Shown here one piece after another: positions 18,777 through 28,834 of a stretch of DNA of 64,000 nt. The DNA lies in the NCBI GenBank assembly GCA_963824905.1, contig CAWGRH010000015.1:49758-113757 (forward strand). Direction: 5' to 3'. Positions within the stretch are counted from its first letter, which is position 1. Each line of letters opens with the position of its first letter. The notes below the pieces were generated by a model that saw only the letters and a list, made by a program, of their open reading frames with translations, did not search any database and had not been told where the DNA came from. The DNA comes from JAJPKK01 sp963824905 (GTDB lineage Bacteria > Pseudomonadota > Alphaproteobacteria > Rhizobiales > Xanthobacteraceae). The position numbers and the translations under genes are program-made.

Positions 18777-20387
18777 ATGCACCGCCTCAGGGATGGCCTC
18801 GCCCTCGTGTTGTTGGCCCTGGCCATGGCGCTCGCCGCACCGGCGGCGAAGGCAGCGAACCTCGACGAGGCGATCGCCCACTTCACCCAGGACGATTTCA
18901 GCGAGACCGACGCCGGCATCAGCGCGGTCGCGGAGAGCGGCGATCCGCGCGCCGCCGCCATCATCGAGGCGCTGCAGGACGGCCGGCTGCAGTTCAGCGC
19001 CGAGCAGAAGAAGGTCTTCTACAAGGACGCCGACGGCAAGCTGATCGATGCCGTGACCGGCGCCGCCGTCGCGGGCGACCCGCCCGGCGATCTCGAAACC
19101 GTCCGCATCAACAACCGGCTCCGCCGCTCGATCGACGCGGCGCTGGGCGGCCTGACGCTGCTCTCTCCCGATCCCGGCAAGCGCTACGACGCCGCCCGGG
19201 CGGTGTTCAAGTCGCGCGAGCAGAACGCCCTTCCGGCGCTGGAAACCGCCATCGCCAAGGAGAGCGATTCCCGCATCAAACGGGCGCTCGAGCAGGCGCG
19301 TGCCGCCGTCATCCTCAATTCGCCGGACGCCAGCGAGGCCGACAAGCTCGACGCGGTCGCGGTGATCCGCAGCCGCGGCGACCAGGATTCGATTGCGCTG
19401 CTGTCCGCGTTGCCATCGGATACCCCGCCCGCGGTGGCGCAGCAGGCCGCCGCCGCGGTGACGTCGATCTCCAACAGTCTCGCGCTGTGGGACCTCTTGC
19501 AGAACGCCTGGTACGGCGTCTCGCTCGGGTCGGTGCTGCTGCTCGCCGCGATCGGGCTCGCGATCACCTTCGGCGTGATGGGCGTCATCAACATGGCCCA
19601 TGGCGAGATGGTGATGCTCGGCGCCTACGTGACCTTCATGATCCAGGAGGCGATGCGGCAGAACAATCCGGCCCTGCTCGGCTGGTCGCTCGTCATCGCC
19701 GTGCCGCTCGCCTTCATCTTCACCGGGCTGATCGGCATCATCATCGAGCGCACCGTCATCCGCTTCCTCTACGGGCGCCCGCTCGAGACCCTGCTCGCCA
19801 CCTGGGGCATCTCGCTGATCCTCCAGCAGGCGGTGCGCACCATCTTCGGGCCGACCAACCGCGAGGTTTCGGCGCCGTCGTGGATGAGCGGCGCCTTCGA
19901 GGTCGGGCATCTCACCATCACCTATAACCGGCTGTGGATCATCTGCTTCGCACTCGCGGTGTTCTTCGCGCTGCAGGCGATGCTGCGCTTCACGCGGCTT
20001 GGGCTCGAGGTGCGCGCGGTGACACAGAACCGCGCCATGGCCTCCGCCATGGGCATCCGCACCGGGCGCATCGATGCGCTCACTTTCGGGCTCGGCTCCG
20101 GCATCGCCGGCATCGCCGGCGTCGCGCTCTCGCAGATCGACAATGTGAGCCCGAACCTCGGCCAGGGCTACATCATCAACTCCTTCATGGTCGTGGTGTT
20201 CGGCGGCGTCGGCAATCTGTGGGGCACGCTGGTCGCCGCGATGTCGCTCGGCATCGCCAACAAGTTCCTGGAGCCGATCGCCGGCGCGGTGCTCGCCAAG
20301 ATCGCGATCCTCGTGCTCCTCATCCTGTTCATCCAGAAACGCCCGCGCGGCCTGTTCGCACTCAAGGGCAGAGCGGTGGAAGCATGA
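18777..20387 (+). CDS. urtB: urea ABC transporter permease UrtB
   Basis: A 536-aa protein. An N-terminal signal-like segment (LALVLLALAMALAAPAAKA) is followed by a ~210-residue extracytoplasmic region typical of UrtB (QDDFSETDAGISAVAESGDP). The LivH-type permease comes next, with several membrane helices and family motifs (GVMGVINMAHGEMVMLGAYV, FLYGRPLETLLATWGISLIL, NLWGTLVAAMSLG). The extra N-terminal domain distinguishes UrtB from amino-acid LivH. The ATG at 18777 is chosen over upstream codons because it starts the signal segment. The stop overlaps the urtC start (ATGA). Confidence 0.93.
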   Translation: MHRLRDGLALVLLALAMALAAPAAKAANLDEAIAHFTQDDFSETDAGISAVAESGDPRAAAIIEALQDGRLQFSAEQKKVFYKDADGKLIDAVTGAAVAGDPPGDLETVRINNRLRRSIDAALGGLTLLSPDPGKRYDAARAVFKSREQNALPALETAIAKESDSRIKRALEQARAAVILNSPDASEADKLDAVAVIRSRGDQDSIALLSALPSDTPPAVAQQAAAAVTSISNSLALWDLLQNAWYGVSLGSVLLLAAIGLAITFGVMGVINMAHGEMVMLGAYVTFMIQEAMRQNNPALLGWSLVIAVPLAFIFTGLIGIIIERTVIRFLYGRPLETLLATWGISLILQQAVRTIFGPTNREVSAPSWMSGAFEVGHLTITYNRLWIICFALAVFFALQAMLRFTRLGLEVRAVTQNRAMASAMGIRTGRIDALTFGLGSGIAGIAGVALSQIDNVSPNLGQGYIINSFMVVVFGGVGNLWGTLVAAMSLGIANKFLEPIAGAVLAKIAILVLLILFIQKRPRGLFALKGRAVEA

Positions 20388-21523
20388 CCCGGCGCCTCGA
20401 CAACGGCACCCTGCTGTTCGTCGTCATCCTGTTCGCGCTCGCCGTCGCGGTGCCGCTGCTCAACCTCGCGCTGCCGCCGACCTCGCCGTTCCAGGTGCCG
20501 ACCTATGTGATGGCGCTGTGGGGCAAATACGCCTGCTACGCGCTGCTCGCACTCTCGATCGACCTGATCTGGGGCTATGCCGGCATTCTCTCGCTCGGCC
20601 ACGGGGCGTTTTTCGCGCTGGGCGGCTACGCGATGGGCATGTATCTCATGCGCCAGATCGGCACCCGCGGCGTCTATGCCAACCCGGTGCTGCCGGACTT
20701 CATGGTATTCCTCAACTGGCAAGAGCTGCCGGTCTACTGGTACGGCTTCAACTGGTTTCCCTATGCACTCCTGATGGTGGTGCTGGCGCCGGGCGCGCTT
20801 GCCTTCGTGTTCGGCTGGTTCGCTTTCAGGAGCCGCGTCACCGGCGTCTATTTCTCGATCATCACCCAGGCGCTGACCTTCGCGCTGATGCTCGGCTTTT
20901 TCCGCAACAATTTCGGTTTCGGCGGCAACAACGGCCTCACCGACTTCAAGGACATCCTCGGCTTCAACGTGCAGGCGGGGGGTACCCGCGCCGCCCTGTT
21001 CGCGACCACCTGTGTGGTGCTCGCACTCGCGCTCATCATGTGCCGCTACATCGTCACCTCGAAGTTCGGCAAGGTGCTGATCGCGATCCGCGACGCCGAA
21101 TCGCGCACCCGCTTCCTCGGCTACAGGGTCGCGTCCTACAAGACCGTGGTGTTCACCCTCTCCGCTTGCATGGCAGGCGTCGCCGGCGCGCTCTACGTGC
21201 CCCAGGTCGGCATCATCAATCCCGGCGAGTTCGCCCCGGCGAACTCCATCGAAGAGGTGATCTGGGTCGCGGTCGGCGGCCGCGGCACGCTGATCGGCGC
21301 GATCCTCGGCGCGGTGGTGGTGAACTACGGCAAGACCTATTTCACCAGCGGCCTGCTCGCGCCGTACTGGCTGTTCGTGCTCGGCGGGCTGTTCGTCGGC
21401 GTCACCCTGCTGCTGCCGCGCGGCATCATCGGCACCATCCAGCACTTGTGGAACGAGCGCCGCAAGCCGAACGCACCGGGGCCGGACGCTCAGCCGGTCG
21501 GCGAGCCGCTGCCGGCGGAATAG
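20384..21523 (+). CDS. urtC: urea ABC transporter permease UrtC
   Basis: A 379-aa LivM-type inner-membrane permease with about ten hydrophobic segments. Conserved stretches are IDLIWGYAGILSLGHGAFFA, WFAFRSRVTGVYFSIITQAL, NNFGFGGNNGLTDF and a C-terminal TLIGAILGAVVVNYGKTYFT, as in UrtC. The start ATG at 20384 overlaps the urtB stop by four bases, indicating translational coupling. The C-terminal ~30 residues are Pro/Gly-rich and cytoplasmic. It forms the urea channel with UrtB. Confidence 0.93.
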   Translation: MTRRLDNGTLLFVVILFALAVAVPLLNLALPPTSPFQVPTYVMALWGKYACYALLALSIDLIWGYAGILSLGHGAFFALGGYAMGMYLMRQIGTRGVYANPVLPDFMVFLNWQELPVYWYGFNWFPYALLMVVLAPGALAFVFGWFAFRSRVTGVYFSIITQALTFALMLGFFRNNFGFGGNNGLTDFKDILGFNVQAGGTRAALFATTCVVLALALIMCRYIVTSKFGKVLIAIRDAESRTRFLGYRVASYKTVVFTLSACMAGVAGALYVPQVGIINPGEFAPANSIEEVIWVAVGGRGTLIGAILGAVVVNYGKTYFTSGLLAPYWLFVLGGLFVGVTLLLPRGIIGTIQHLWNERRKPNAPGPDAQPVGEPLPAE

Positions 21524-21527
21524 CGAC

Positions 21528-22280
21528 ATGGAAAAGACCACCAGCGCGCTCCTCTATCTCAACGGCGTCACCGTGTCGTTCGACGGCTTCCGCGCGCTCA
21601 ACAACCTCTCCTTTGCGGTCGAGCCCGGCGAGATGCGCGCCATCATCGGCCCCAACGGTGCCGGCAAGACGACAATGATGGACGTCGTCACCGGCAAGAC
21701 GCGGCCGCAGGAGGGCGAGGTCTATTTCGACTGCGGCGAGGTCGACCTCACGCGCCTCGACGAGAGCGCCATCGCCGAGCTCGGCATCGGCCGCAAGTTC
21801 CAGAAGCCGACGGTGTTCGAGAGCCACACCGTCGAGGACAATCTGCGTCTCGCGCTCAAGGCGGACCGGCAGGCCTTCGCCACGCTGTTCTGGCACGGCA
21901 GCCCGGAGGAGACCGCCCGCATCAACGGCATTCTCGATACCGTGCGCCTGACGCCGCTGCGCGCGCGGCTCGCCGGGAGCCTGTCGCACGGCCAGAAGCA
22001 GTGGCTCGAGATCGGCATGCTGCTGGCACAGGAGCCGAAGCTGATGCTGGTCGACGAGCCGGTCGCCGGCATGACTGACGCCGAGACCCGGCAGACCGCG
22101 GAGCTTCTCAAGGAGATCAACCGCACCCGCACGGTGATCGTGGTCGAGCACGACATGACCTTCGTGCGCGACCTCGGGGTCAAGGTCACGGTGCTGCATG
22201 AAGGGACTGTGCTCGCCGAAGGCACCATCGACCAGGTCTCCGAGAACGAGCGCGTGATCGATGTCTATCTGGGCCGGTGA
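21528..22280 (+). CDS. urtD: urea ABC transporter ATPase UrtD
   Basis: A 250-aa ABC ATPase of the LivG type. Walker A is GPNGAGKTT, the signature is LSHGQKQWLEIG and Walker B is LMLVDEPVAGMTD, followed by the switch His in VVEHDM. The urea-family segment GKTRPQEGEVYFDCG and the unusual signature SHGQKQ are characteristic of UrtD. It begins four bases after the urtC stop. Confidence 0.93.
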   Translation: MEKTTSALLYLNGVTVSFDGFRALNNLSFAVEPGEMRAIIGPNGAGKTTMMDVVTGKTRPQEGEVYFDCGEVDLTRLDESAIAELGIGRKFQKPTVFESHTVEDNLRLALKADRQAFATLFWHGSPEETARINGILDTVRLTPLRARLAGSLSHGQKQWLEIGMLLAQEPKLMLVDEPVAGMTDAETRQTAELLKEINRTRTVIVVEHDMTFVRDLGVKVTVLHEGTVLAEGTIDQVSENERVIDVYLGR

Positions 22281-22283
22281 ACC

Positions 22284-22979
22284 ATGCTCGAGGTGAACGC
22301 CATCGACCTCCATTACGGCGCCGCACAGGCGCTGCGCGGCATCTCGCTCAAGGCGATGCCCGGCACGGTCACCTGCGTGCTCGGCCGCAACGGGGTCGGC
22401 AAGACGAGCCTGTTGCGCGCGCTGATCGGCGAGCATCCGGTGAGCCGCGGCACCATCGTCTGGGAGGAGAAGGACATCACCTCTCTGCGGCCCTACGAGC
22501 GCGCGCGGAGCGGCATCGCGTACGTGCCGCAGGGACGCGACATCTTCCCGCTGCTTTCCGTCGAGGAGAACCTGGAGACCGGCTTCGCCCCGCTGAGGCG
22601 GCACGACCGCAGCGTTCCCGACACCGTGTTCTCGCTGTTTCCCGTGCTGCGCAGCATGCTCGGCCGGCGCGGCGGCGACCTCTCCGGCGGCCAGCAGCAG
22701 CAGCTCGCCATCGGCCGCGCGCTGGTGATGCGGCCGCGCCTGCTCCTCCTCGACGAGCCGACCGAGGGCATCCAGCCCTCGATCATCAAGGACATCGGCC
22801 GTGCCATCTCCTACCTGCGGGGGCTCGGCGACATGGCGATCGTGCTGGTCGAGCAGTATCTCGACTTCGCCCAGGAGCTCGGCGATTATTTCGCGGTGAT
22901 GGACCGCGGGCAGGTCGTCTATTCCGCAACCCGCGCCGAGATGGACGAGGCCGACCTCAAACGCGCGCTCGCGATCTGA
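22284..22979 (+). CDS. urtE: urea ABC transporter ATPase UrtE
   Basis: A 231-aa LivF-type ABC ATPase. Walker A is GRNGVGKTS, the signature is LSGGQQQQLAIGRAL and Walker B is LLLLDEPTEGIQPSIIKDIG, with VPQGRDIFPLLSVEENL as in UrtE. The start lies three bases after the urtD stop. The stop is 20 bp before the ureD start, so transport and urease genes appear to be one transcription unit. Confidence 0.93.
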   Translation: MLEVNAIDLHYGAAQALRGISLKAMPGTVTCVLGRNGVGKTSLLRALIGEHPVSRGTIVWEEKDITSLRPYERARSGIAYVPQGRDIFPLLSVEENLETGFAPLRRHDRSVPDTVFSLFPVLRSMLGRRGGDLSGGQQQQLAIGRALVMRPRLLLLDEPTEGIQPSIIKDIGRAISYLRGLGDMAIVLVEQYLDFAQELGDYFAVMDRGQVVYSATRAEMDEADLKRALAI

Positions 22980-22999
22980 CCGAACGCCAAGGGGCCGTC

Positions 23000-23836
23000 G
23001 TGGCGCTGACACTGACCGATGCGACGGGCGAAATGGTCGCGGCGAATCGCGCGCGGAGCCGTATCTCGCTCACGGTTGTGGATCGCGCGGGCGTAGCGCG
23101 GCCTCACCGCCTCGCCGAGGAAGGCTCGCTGCGGCTACGCTTTCCTGCGGCCTGCGCCGGCGCGCAGGAGGCGGTGCTGGTCAACACGGCCGGCGGCGTC
23201 GCCGGCGGCGACAAGCTCACCATCGACCTTGCGCTCGAGGCGCGCGCGCGCCTCGTCGTCACCACCGCATCGGCAGAGAAGATCTACCGCAGCGAAGGCG
23301 CGCATGCCTCGCTCGCGGTCACCGCGACGCTTTCCGAGGGCGCCGAGCTGACCTGGCTGCCCCACGAAACGATCCTGTTCGACCGCGCCCGTCTCGTCCG
23401 TTCGTTCGACATCGATTTGGCACCGACCGCCCGCCTCCTGTTCGCCGAGGCCATCGTGTTCGGCCGCTCCGCCATGGGCGAGACGGTGCGCGAAGGCCTG
23501 TTCGCCGACCGCTGGCGTGTCCGGCGTGGCGGCCAGTTGATCTTTGCCGAAAGCTTCCGGCTCGACGGCGCGATCGCGGATCGGCTCGCCGAGACCGCGG
23601 TCGCAGCCGGGCAGGTCGCGCTTGCAACGGTGCTGGCGGTGCCGGGCGACGACGCGATGGCCGAGGCGGTGCGCGCTCTCGCCACGACGTTTCGCGGCGA
23701 GGTCGGCATCTCCGCCTGGAACGGGATGGCGCTCGCCCGGCTCGCCGCGCCCGACGGGGCGGCGCTGCGCCACGATCTCGCGCTGTTGCTCACCGCGCTC
23801 GGCCGCGCCCCCCTGCCCCGGCTGTGGCTGAACTGA
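23000..23836 (+). CDS. ureD: urease accessory protein UreD
   Basis: A 278-aa protein from GTG 23000 with AAGGGG six bases upstream; an in-frame ATG at 23033 is the alternative. Typical UreD text: GSLRLRFPAACAGAQEAVLV, NTAGGVAGGDKLTIDLALEA, TTASAEKIYRS, LTWLPHETILFDRARLVRSF and EAIVFGRSAMGE. UreD (UreH) scaffolds the apo-urease for UreF and UreG during nickel insertion. It follows urtE directly and precedes ureA by 64 bp. Confidence 0.92.
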   Translation: MALTLTDATGEMVAANRARSRISLTVVDRAGVARPHRLAEEGSLRLRFPAACAGAQEAVLVNTAGGVAGGDKLTIDLALEARARLVVTTASAEKIYRSEGAHASLAVTATLSEGAELTWLPHETILFDRARLVRSFDIDLAPTARLLFAEAIVFGRSAMGETVREGLFADRWRVRRGGQLIFAESFRLDGAIADRLAETAVAAGQVALATVLAVPGDDAMAEAVRALATTFRGEVGISAWNGMALARLAAPDGAALRHDLALLLTALGRAPLPRLWLN

Positions 23837-23900
23837 TACGGATGGACGCTGGCCCAATGCAGACGGACACGGGTACGGATAAAGTCCTGGAGATGTCGCG

Positions 23901-24203
23901 ATGCACCTGACACCCCGCGAGAAGGACAAGCTGATGATCGCGACCGCCGCCATGGTGGCGCGGCGCCGGCTCGAGCGCGGCGTCAAGCTCAATCACCCGG
24001 AGGCGGTGGCGCTGATCTCCGATTTCATCATGGAGGGCGCGCGCGACGGCCGCACTGTCGCCGACCTGATGCAGGCCGGCGCCCACGTGGTGTCGCGGGC
24101 GCAGGTGATGGACGGCATCGCCGAGATGATTCCGGAAATCCAGGTCGAGGCGACCTTCCCCGACGGCACCAAGCTCGTCACCGTGCACGCGCCGATCAGA
24201 TGA
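23901..24203 (+). CDS. ureA: urease gamma subunit
   Basis: A 100-aa protein matching the gamma subunit along its whole length: MHLTPREKDKLMIATAAMVA, GVKLNHPEAVALISDFIMEG, ARDGRTVADLMQAG and the C-terminal VEATFPDGTKLVTVHAPIR. It assembles with UreB and UreC into the (alpha-beta-gamma)3 enzyme. Separate gamma and beta genes are the standard bacterial layout. A palindromic repeat (24213-24312) separates it from ureB. Confidence 0.97.
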   Translation: MHLTPREKDKLMIATAAMVARRRLERGVKLNHPEAVALISDFIMEGARDGRTVADLMQAGAHVVSRAQVMDGIAEMIPEIQVEATFPDGTKLVTVHAPIR

Positions 24204-24212
24204 ACCTCTTCC

Positions 24213-24312
24213 GTCATTCCGGGGCGCGCGCCAGCGCGAACCCGGAATCCAGCAACCGACGTGCGGCAGATTCTGGATTCCGGGTTCCGCCTGCGGCGCC
24301 CCCGGAATGACA
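24213..24312. repeat. palindromic intergenic repeat, family 1 (ureA-ureB gap)
   Basis: About 100 bp with nested inverted arms: CATTCCGGGG...CCCCGGAATGAC at the ends and CGAACCCGGAATCCAG ... CTGGATTCCGGGTTC inside. The same element occurs at 49592-49696. The whole unit can fold into a long hairpin in RNA within the urease transcript. Confidence 0.85.
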
Positions 24313-24329
24313 TGAAGAGAGAGGCCAGC

Positions 24330-24635
24330 ATGATCCCCGGTGAAATCATCCTCGCCGACGGCGATATCGAGCTCAACGCCGGCCGCAAGACCGTGACGCT
24401 CACGGTCGCCAACACCGGCGACCGGCCGATCCAGGTCGGCAGCCACTACCATTTCTTCGAGACCAATCCGGCGCTGAAGTTCGAGCGCAAGAAGGCACGC
24501 GGCATGCGCCTCGATATCGCCGCCGGAACCGCGGTGCGGTTCGAGCCAGGCCAGACCCGCGAGGTAACGCTGGTCGCGCTCGCTGGTGGACGCACCGTGT
24601 TCGGCTTCCGCCAGGACGTCATGGGCAAGCTTTAA
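24330..24635 (+). CDS. ureB: urease beta subunit
   Basis: A 101-aa protein from ATG 24330, behind AGAGAGG. It begins MIPGEIILADGDIELNAGRK as beta subunits do and contains GDRPIQVGSHYHFFETNPAL, FERKKARGMRLDIAAGTAVR and VALAGGRTVFGF. The ORF is open upstream through the repeat at 24213-24312, but the family start is clear. It is followed after 16 bp by ureC. Confidence 0.97.
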   Translation: MIPGEIILADGDIELNAGRKTVTLTVANTGDRPIQVGSHYHFFETNPALKFERKKARGMRLDIAAGTAVRFEPGQTREVTLVALAGGRTVFGFRQDVMGKL

Positions 24636-24651
24636 CTCCCGAGGCCAAAAC

Positions 24652-26358
<1,707 letters not shown>

Positions 26359-26372
26359 TGCGGTTGTTTTGA

Positions 26373-26882
26373 ATGAGGCCCGAGGTCCTCGAACGGATTC
26401 GCGCCATCAAGCGGGCGACACAGGTCGCGCGCGCCGGGACGTGGCGTGGCGACGCGATCGACCGCGTGGTGCTCGATGCCGACGAGCGCTACCGGCGCCG
26501 CGTGGCGCTCACCGGCGAGGGCGGTCTCAAGTTCCTGCTCGACCTTGCCGAGGCGACCGCGCTACGCGACGGCGACGGCCTCGTGCTCGGCGACGGCACG
26601 ATTGTCGCGGTGGTCGGAAGACCCGAGCCGCTTGCTGAGATTACCGCCACCGACGTCGCCGCACTGGCGCGCTTCGCCTGGCATCTCGGCAATCGCCACA
26701 CCGAGCTGCAAGTCGTCGGCGACCGCCTGCGCATCCGCCGCGACCGCGTGATCGAGGACATGCTGCGCGGGTTGGGCGCGCGCGTGACAGCCATTGAGGC
26801 GCCCTTCGAGCCACAGCGCGGCGCATACGACCACGGCCATGATGGCCAAGGCATCCCTGACAGCCGAGACCTCGATGTCTAG
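26373..26882 (+). CDS. ureE: urease accessory protein UreE (nickel chaperone)
   Basis: A 169-aa protein. It has the N-terminal peptide-binding-like domain (DADERYRRRVALTGEGGLKF) and the C-terminal metal-binding domain with AWHLGNRHTELQV, whose HLGNRH motif carries the conserved nickel His, and AYDHGHDGQGIPD at the end. The C-terminal tail has few His residues, so it is a chaperone rather than a nickel store. Its stop overlaps the probable ureF ATG at 26875. Confidence 0.93.
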   Translation: MRPEVLERIRAIKRATQVARAGTWRGDAIDRVVLDADERYRRRVALTGEGGLKFLLDLAEATALRDGDGLVLGDGTIVAVVGRPEPLAEITATDVAALARFAWHLGNRHTELQVVGDRLRIRRDRVIEDMLRGLGARVTAIEAPFEPQRGAYDHGHDGQGIPDSRDLDV

Positions 26883-27867
26883 GCCGACCTCATCTCGCTC
26901 GGGAGAAGCGGCGCGCGCTCCCTCCCCGTCTACGGAGAGGGCTGGGGTGGGGTCTTCCCCCTCTCCCCGCATGCGGGGAGAGGGTCGGGGTGAGGGGGCG
27001 GTTTCCCAATCCGGAGCCTGCGAAGCTCCCATCGATTTTGCGGAAACTCAGACGCCTGCCGCCGGCGCTCAAACTCGCGACGAGGCCCCCTCACCCGTCG
27101 CGCTGACGCGCGCCGACCTCTCCCGGCAGGGGAGAGGTGAAGCGGACGCCCGGTCCGCATCAGAACACAGCGATCCCAACGCCGAGCTTCCCGGGCCCGC
27201 GCTGTACCGGCTGATGACCTGGATGTCGCCGGCCTATCCGGTCGGCGCGTTCTCCTATTCGAGCGGGATCGAATGGGCGGTTGAGGCCAGCGACATCAGT
27301 TCGGCGGAGACGCTGTGCAAATGGCTCGCGACCACGGTCCGGCAGGGCAGCGTGTTCTGCGACGCGGCGCTGTTCGCCCATGCCCATCGCGCGGCGACGG
27401 CTGGCGACGACAAGGCACTCGCAGAGGTCGCCGGGCTCGCGGCCGCGCTCGCCGGGACGAAAGAACGCTTCCTCGAAACCACCGCCCAGGGCCAGGCGTT
27501 CCGCGACATCACCCGCGCGGCTTGGCCGACGCCGGCCCTCGATCAGCTCGCCACTGCATGGGACGGCCCCCTCGCCTACCCGGTCGTCGTCGCTGCGGCC
27601 TGCGCCGGCCACGGCATCACGCTCGCGCCCGCCCTCGATGCCTTCCTGCACGGCGTCGTGTCAAACCTCGTCTCGGCGGGCGTGCGGCTCGTTCCCCTCG
27701 GCCAGACCGACGGCCAGCGCGTGCTTGCCGCGCTCGAGACTGATATCGCTCAAGCCGCCGCGCGGGTGCGCACCCTCGCGCTCGACGACGTCGGTACCAT
27801 GGCGCCGCGCGCCGACATCGCCAGCATGCGCCACGAGACGCAGTACACGCGGCTGTTCCGATCGTGA
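26875..27867 (+). CDS. ureF: urease accessory protein UreF with repeat-encoded N-terminal extension
   Basis: The UreF domain proper begins near 27200 (ALYRLMTWMSPAYPVGAFSY, SGIEWAV, ERFLETTAQGQAFRDI, HGVVSNLVSAGVRLVPLGQT, IASMRHETQYTRLFRS) and is complete. The frame is open back to an ATG at 26875 that overlaps the ureE stop, giving 330 aa instead of the usual ~230. The additional ~107 residues are encoded largely by a palindromic repeat (26917-27139) and look low-complexity. Translation may instead start at ATG 27214 or a nearby codon. UreF acts with UreD and UreG in nickel delivery. Confidence 0.9.
   Translation: MSRPTSSRSGEAARAPSPSTERAGVGSSPSPRMRGEGRGEGAVSQSGACEAPIDFAETQTPAAGAQTRDEAPSPVALTRADLSRQGRGEADARSASEHSDPNAELPGPALYRLMTWMSPAYPVGAFSYSSGIEWAVEASDISSAETLCKWLATTVRQGSVFCDAALFAHAHRAATAGDDKALAEVAGLAAALAGTKERFLETTAQGQAFRDITRAAWPTPALDQLATAWDGPLAYPVVVAAACAGHGITLAPALDAFLHGVVSNLVSAGVRLVPLGQTDGQRVLAALETDIAQAAARVRTLALDDVGTMAPRADIASMRHETQYTRLFRS
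26917..27139. repeat. palindromic repeat, family 6, inside the 5' part of ureF
   Basis: Contains CTCCCTCCCCGTC...GGAGAGGG, then CCCTCTCCCCGCATGCGGGG...AGAGGG with GGTGAGGGGGCGG, and in inverted orientation CCCCCTCACCC...GACCTCTCCC...GGGGAGAGGTG at 27084-27139. The two halves form a long inverted repeat. A short relative is the hairpin at 39302-39332. The insertion keeps the ureF frame open. Confidence 0.75.
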
Positions 27868-27881
27868 GCACAGGGCTTTCG

Positions 27882-28000
27882 CTGTCATGCTCCGCGAAAG
27901 CGGGGCATCCAGTAACCCCCGGACTATTGATGCGACAGGGCCGTGTCCCGTCAGTATTCCGGTGGCTACTGGATCGCCCGGTCAAGCCGGGCGATGACAG
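27882..28000. repeat. palindromic intergenic repeat, family 3 (ureF-ureG gap)
   Basis: Inverted ends CTGTCAT.GC...GCGATGACAG with internal GGGGCATCCAGTAACCCC.GG and TACTGGATCGCCCGGTCAAG. The same family is found at 35091-35210. It occupies most of the 169-bp gap between ureF and ureG. Confidence 0.8.
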
Positions 28001-28036
28001 TCGCGAGGGTTGAAGGAAATCGAGGTCAGCGAGCAA

Positions 28037-28666
28037 ATGCCTGACACACGAAGCACCCACGGCCCGCTGCGGGTCGGCGTCGGCGGCCCGGTCGGGTCCG
28101 GCAAGACCTCGCTCATGGATACGCTGTGCAAGCGGCTGCGCGAGCGCTACGATATCGCCGCGATCACCAACGACATCTACACCAAGTGGGATGCCGAATA
28201 CCTCGTGCGGTCCGGCGCGCTGGCGGCGGAACGCATCGCCGGGGTCGAGACCGGCGGCTGCCCGCACACGGCGATCCGCGAGGACGCCTCGGCCAATCTC
28301 GCAGCGGTCGCCGAGATGCGCGCGAAGTTTCCCGGGCTCGACCTGATCCTGATCGAATCCGGCGGCGACAATCTCGCGGCGACTTTTTCTCCGGAGCTCG
28401 CCGATCTCACGATCTACGTGATCGATGTCGCGGCGGGGGACAAGATTCCCTCGAAGGGCGGCCCGGGCATCACCCGCTCCGACCTCCTGGTCATCAACAA
28501 GATCGACCTCGCACCCCATGTCGGTGCCTCGCTGGAGGTGATGGAGCGCGACGCCAGGCGCATGCGCGGGGCGCGGCCGTTCGTCTTCACCAACGTGCGC
28601 GCCGGCGACGGAGTTGATGCCGTGGTCGATTTCATCGAGGAGAAGGGCGGGCTCGCTGCAGGATAG
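28037..28666 (+). CDS. ureG: urease accessory GTPase UreG
   Basis: A 209-aa SIMIBI GTPase. The P-loop is GVGGPVGSGKTSLMDTLCKR, followed by ITNDIYTKWDAEYLVRSGAL, the metal-binding CPH motif in ETGGCPHTAIREDAS, IESGGDNLAATFSPELADL and the guanine motif NKIDLAPHVGA. ATG 28037 is preferred over an in-frame TTG at 28010. It drives GTP-dependent nickel insertion with UreDFE. It is the last gene of the urt-ure unit. Confidence 0.96.
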   Translation: MPDTRSTHGPLRVGVGGPVGSGKTSLMDTLCKRLRERYDIAAITNDIYTKWDAEYLVRSGALAAERIAGVETGGCPHTAIREDASANLAAVAEMRAKFPGLDLILIESGGDNLAATFSPELADLTIYVIDVAAGDKIPSKGGPGITRSDLLVINKIDLAPHVGASLEVMERDARRMRGARPFVFTNVRAGDGVDAVVDFIEEKGGLAAG

Positions 28667-28696
28667 CCTGCCGCAATTCGAGCCCCAATTACCGTC

Positions 28697-28786
28697 GTCA
28701 TCGCCGGGCTTGTCCCGGCGACCCCGATTGTCGAGGCACGGCGGTGCCATATTTATCGGGGTGGCCGGGACAAGCCCGGCCATGAC
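28697..28786. repeat. palindromic intergenic repeat, family 2 (copy 1)
   Basis: Inverted arms GTCATCGCCGGGCTTGTCCC...CCGGGACAAGCCCGGCCATGAC flanking a CCCCGAT...ATCGGGG inner stem. Other copies are at 31690-31778 and 41257-41343. This copy lies between the convergent ureG and the 28835 gene and may act as a bidirectional terminator. Confidence 0.85.
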
Positions 28787-28834
28787 TCGCATTGAATAAT
28801 GCGGCCCAGCGCCCCTCGTTCCGCACCAGTCCCT

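Noticed and set aside
20168..23012. Long minus-strand frames opposite urtC, urtD and urtE
   Set aside because: They overlap clear ABC transporter genes completely and encode only His/Arg/Asp-rich shadow sequence.
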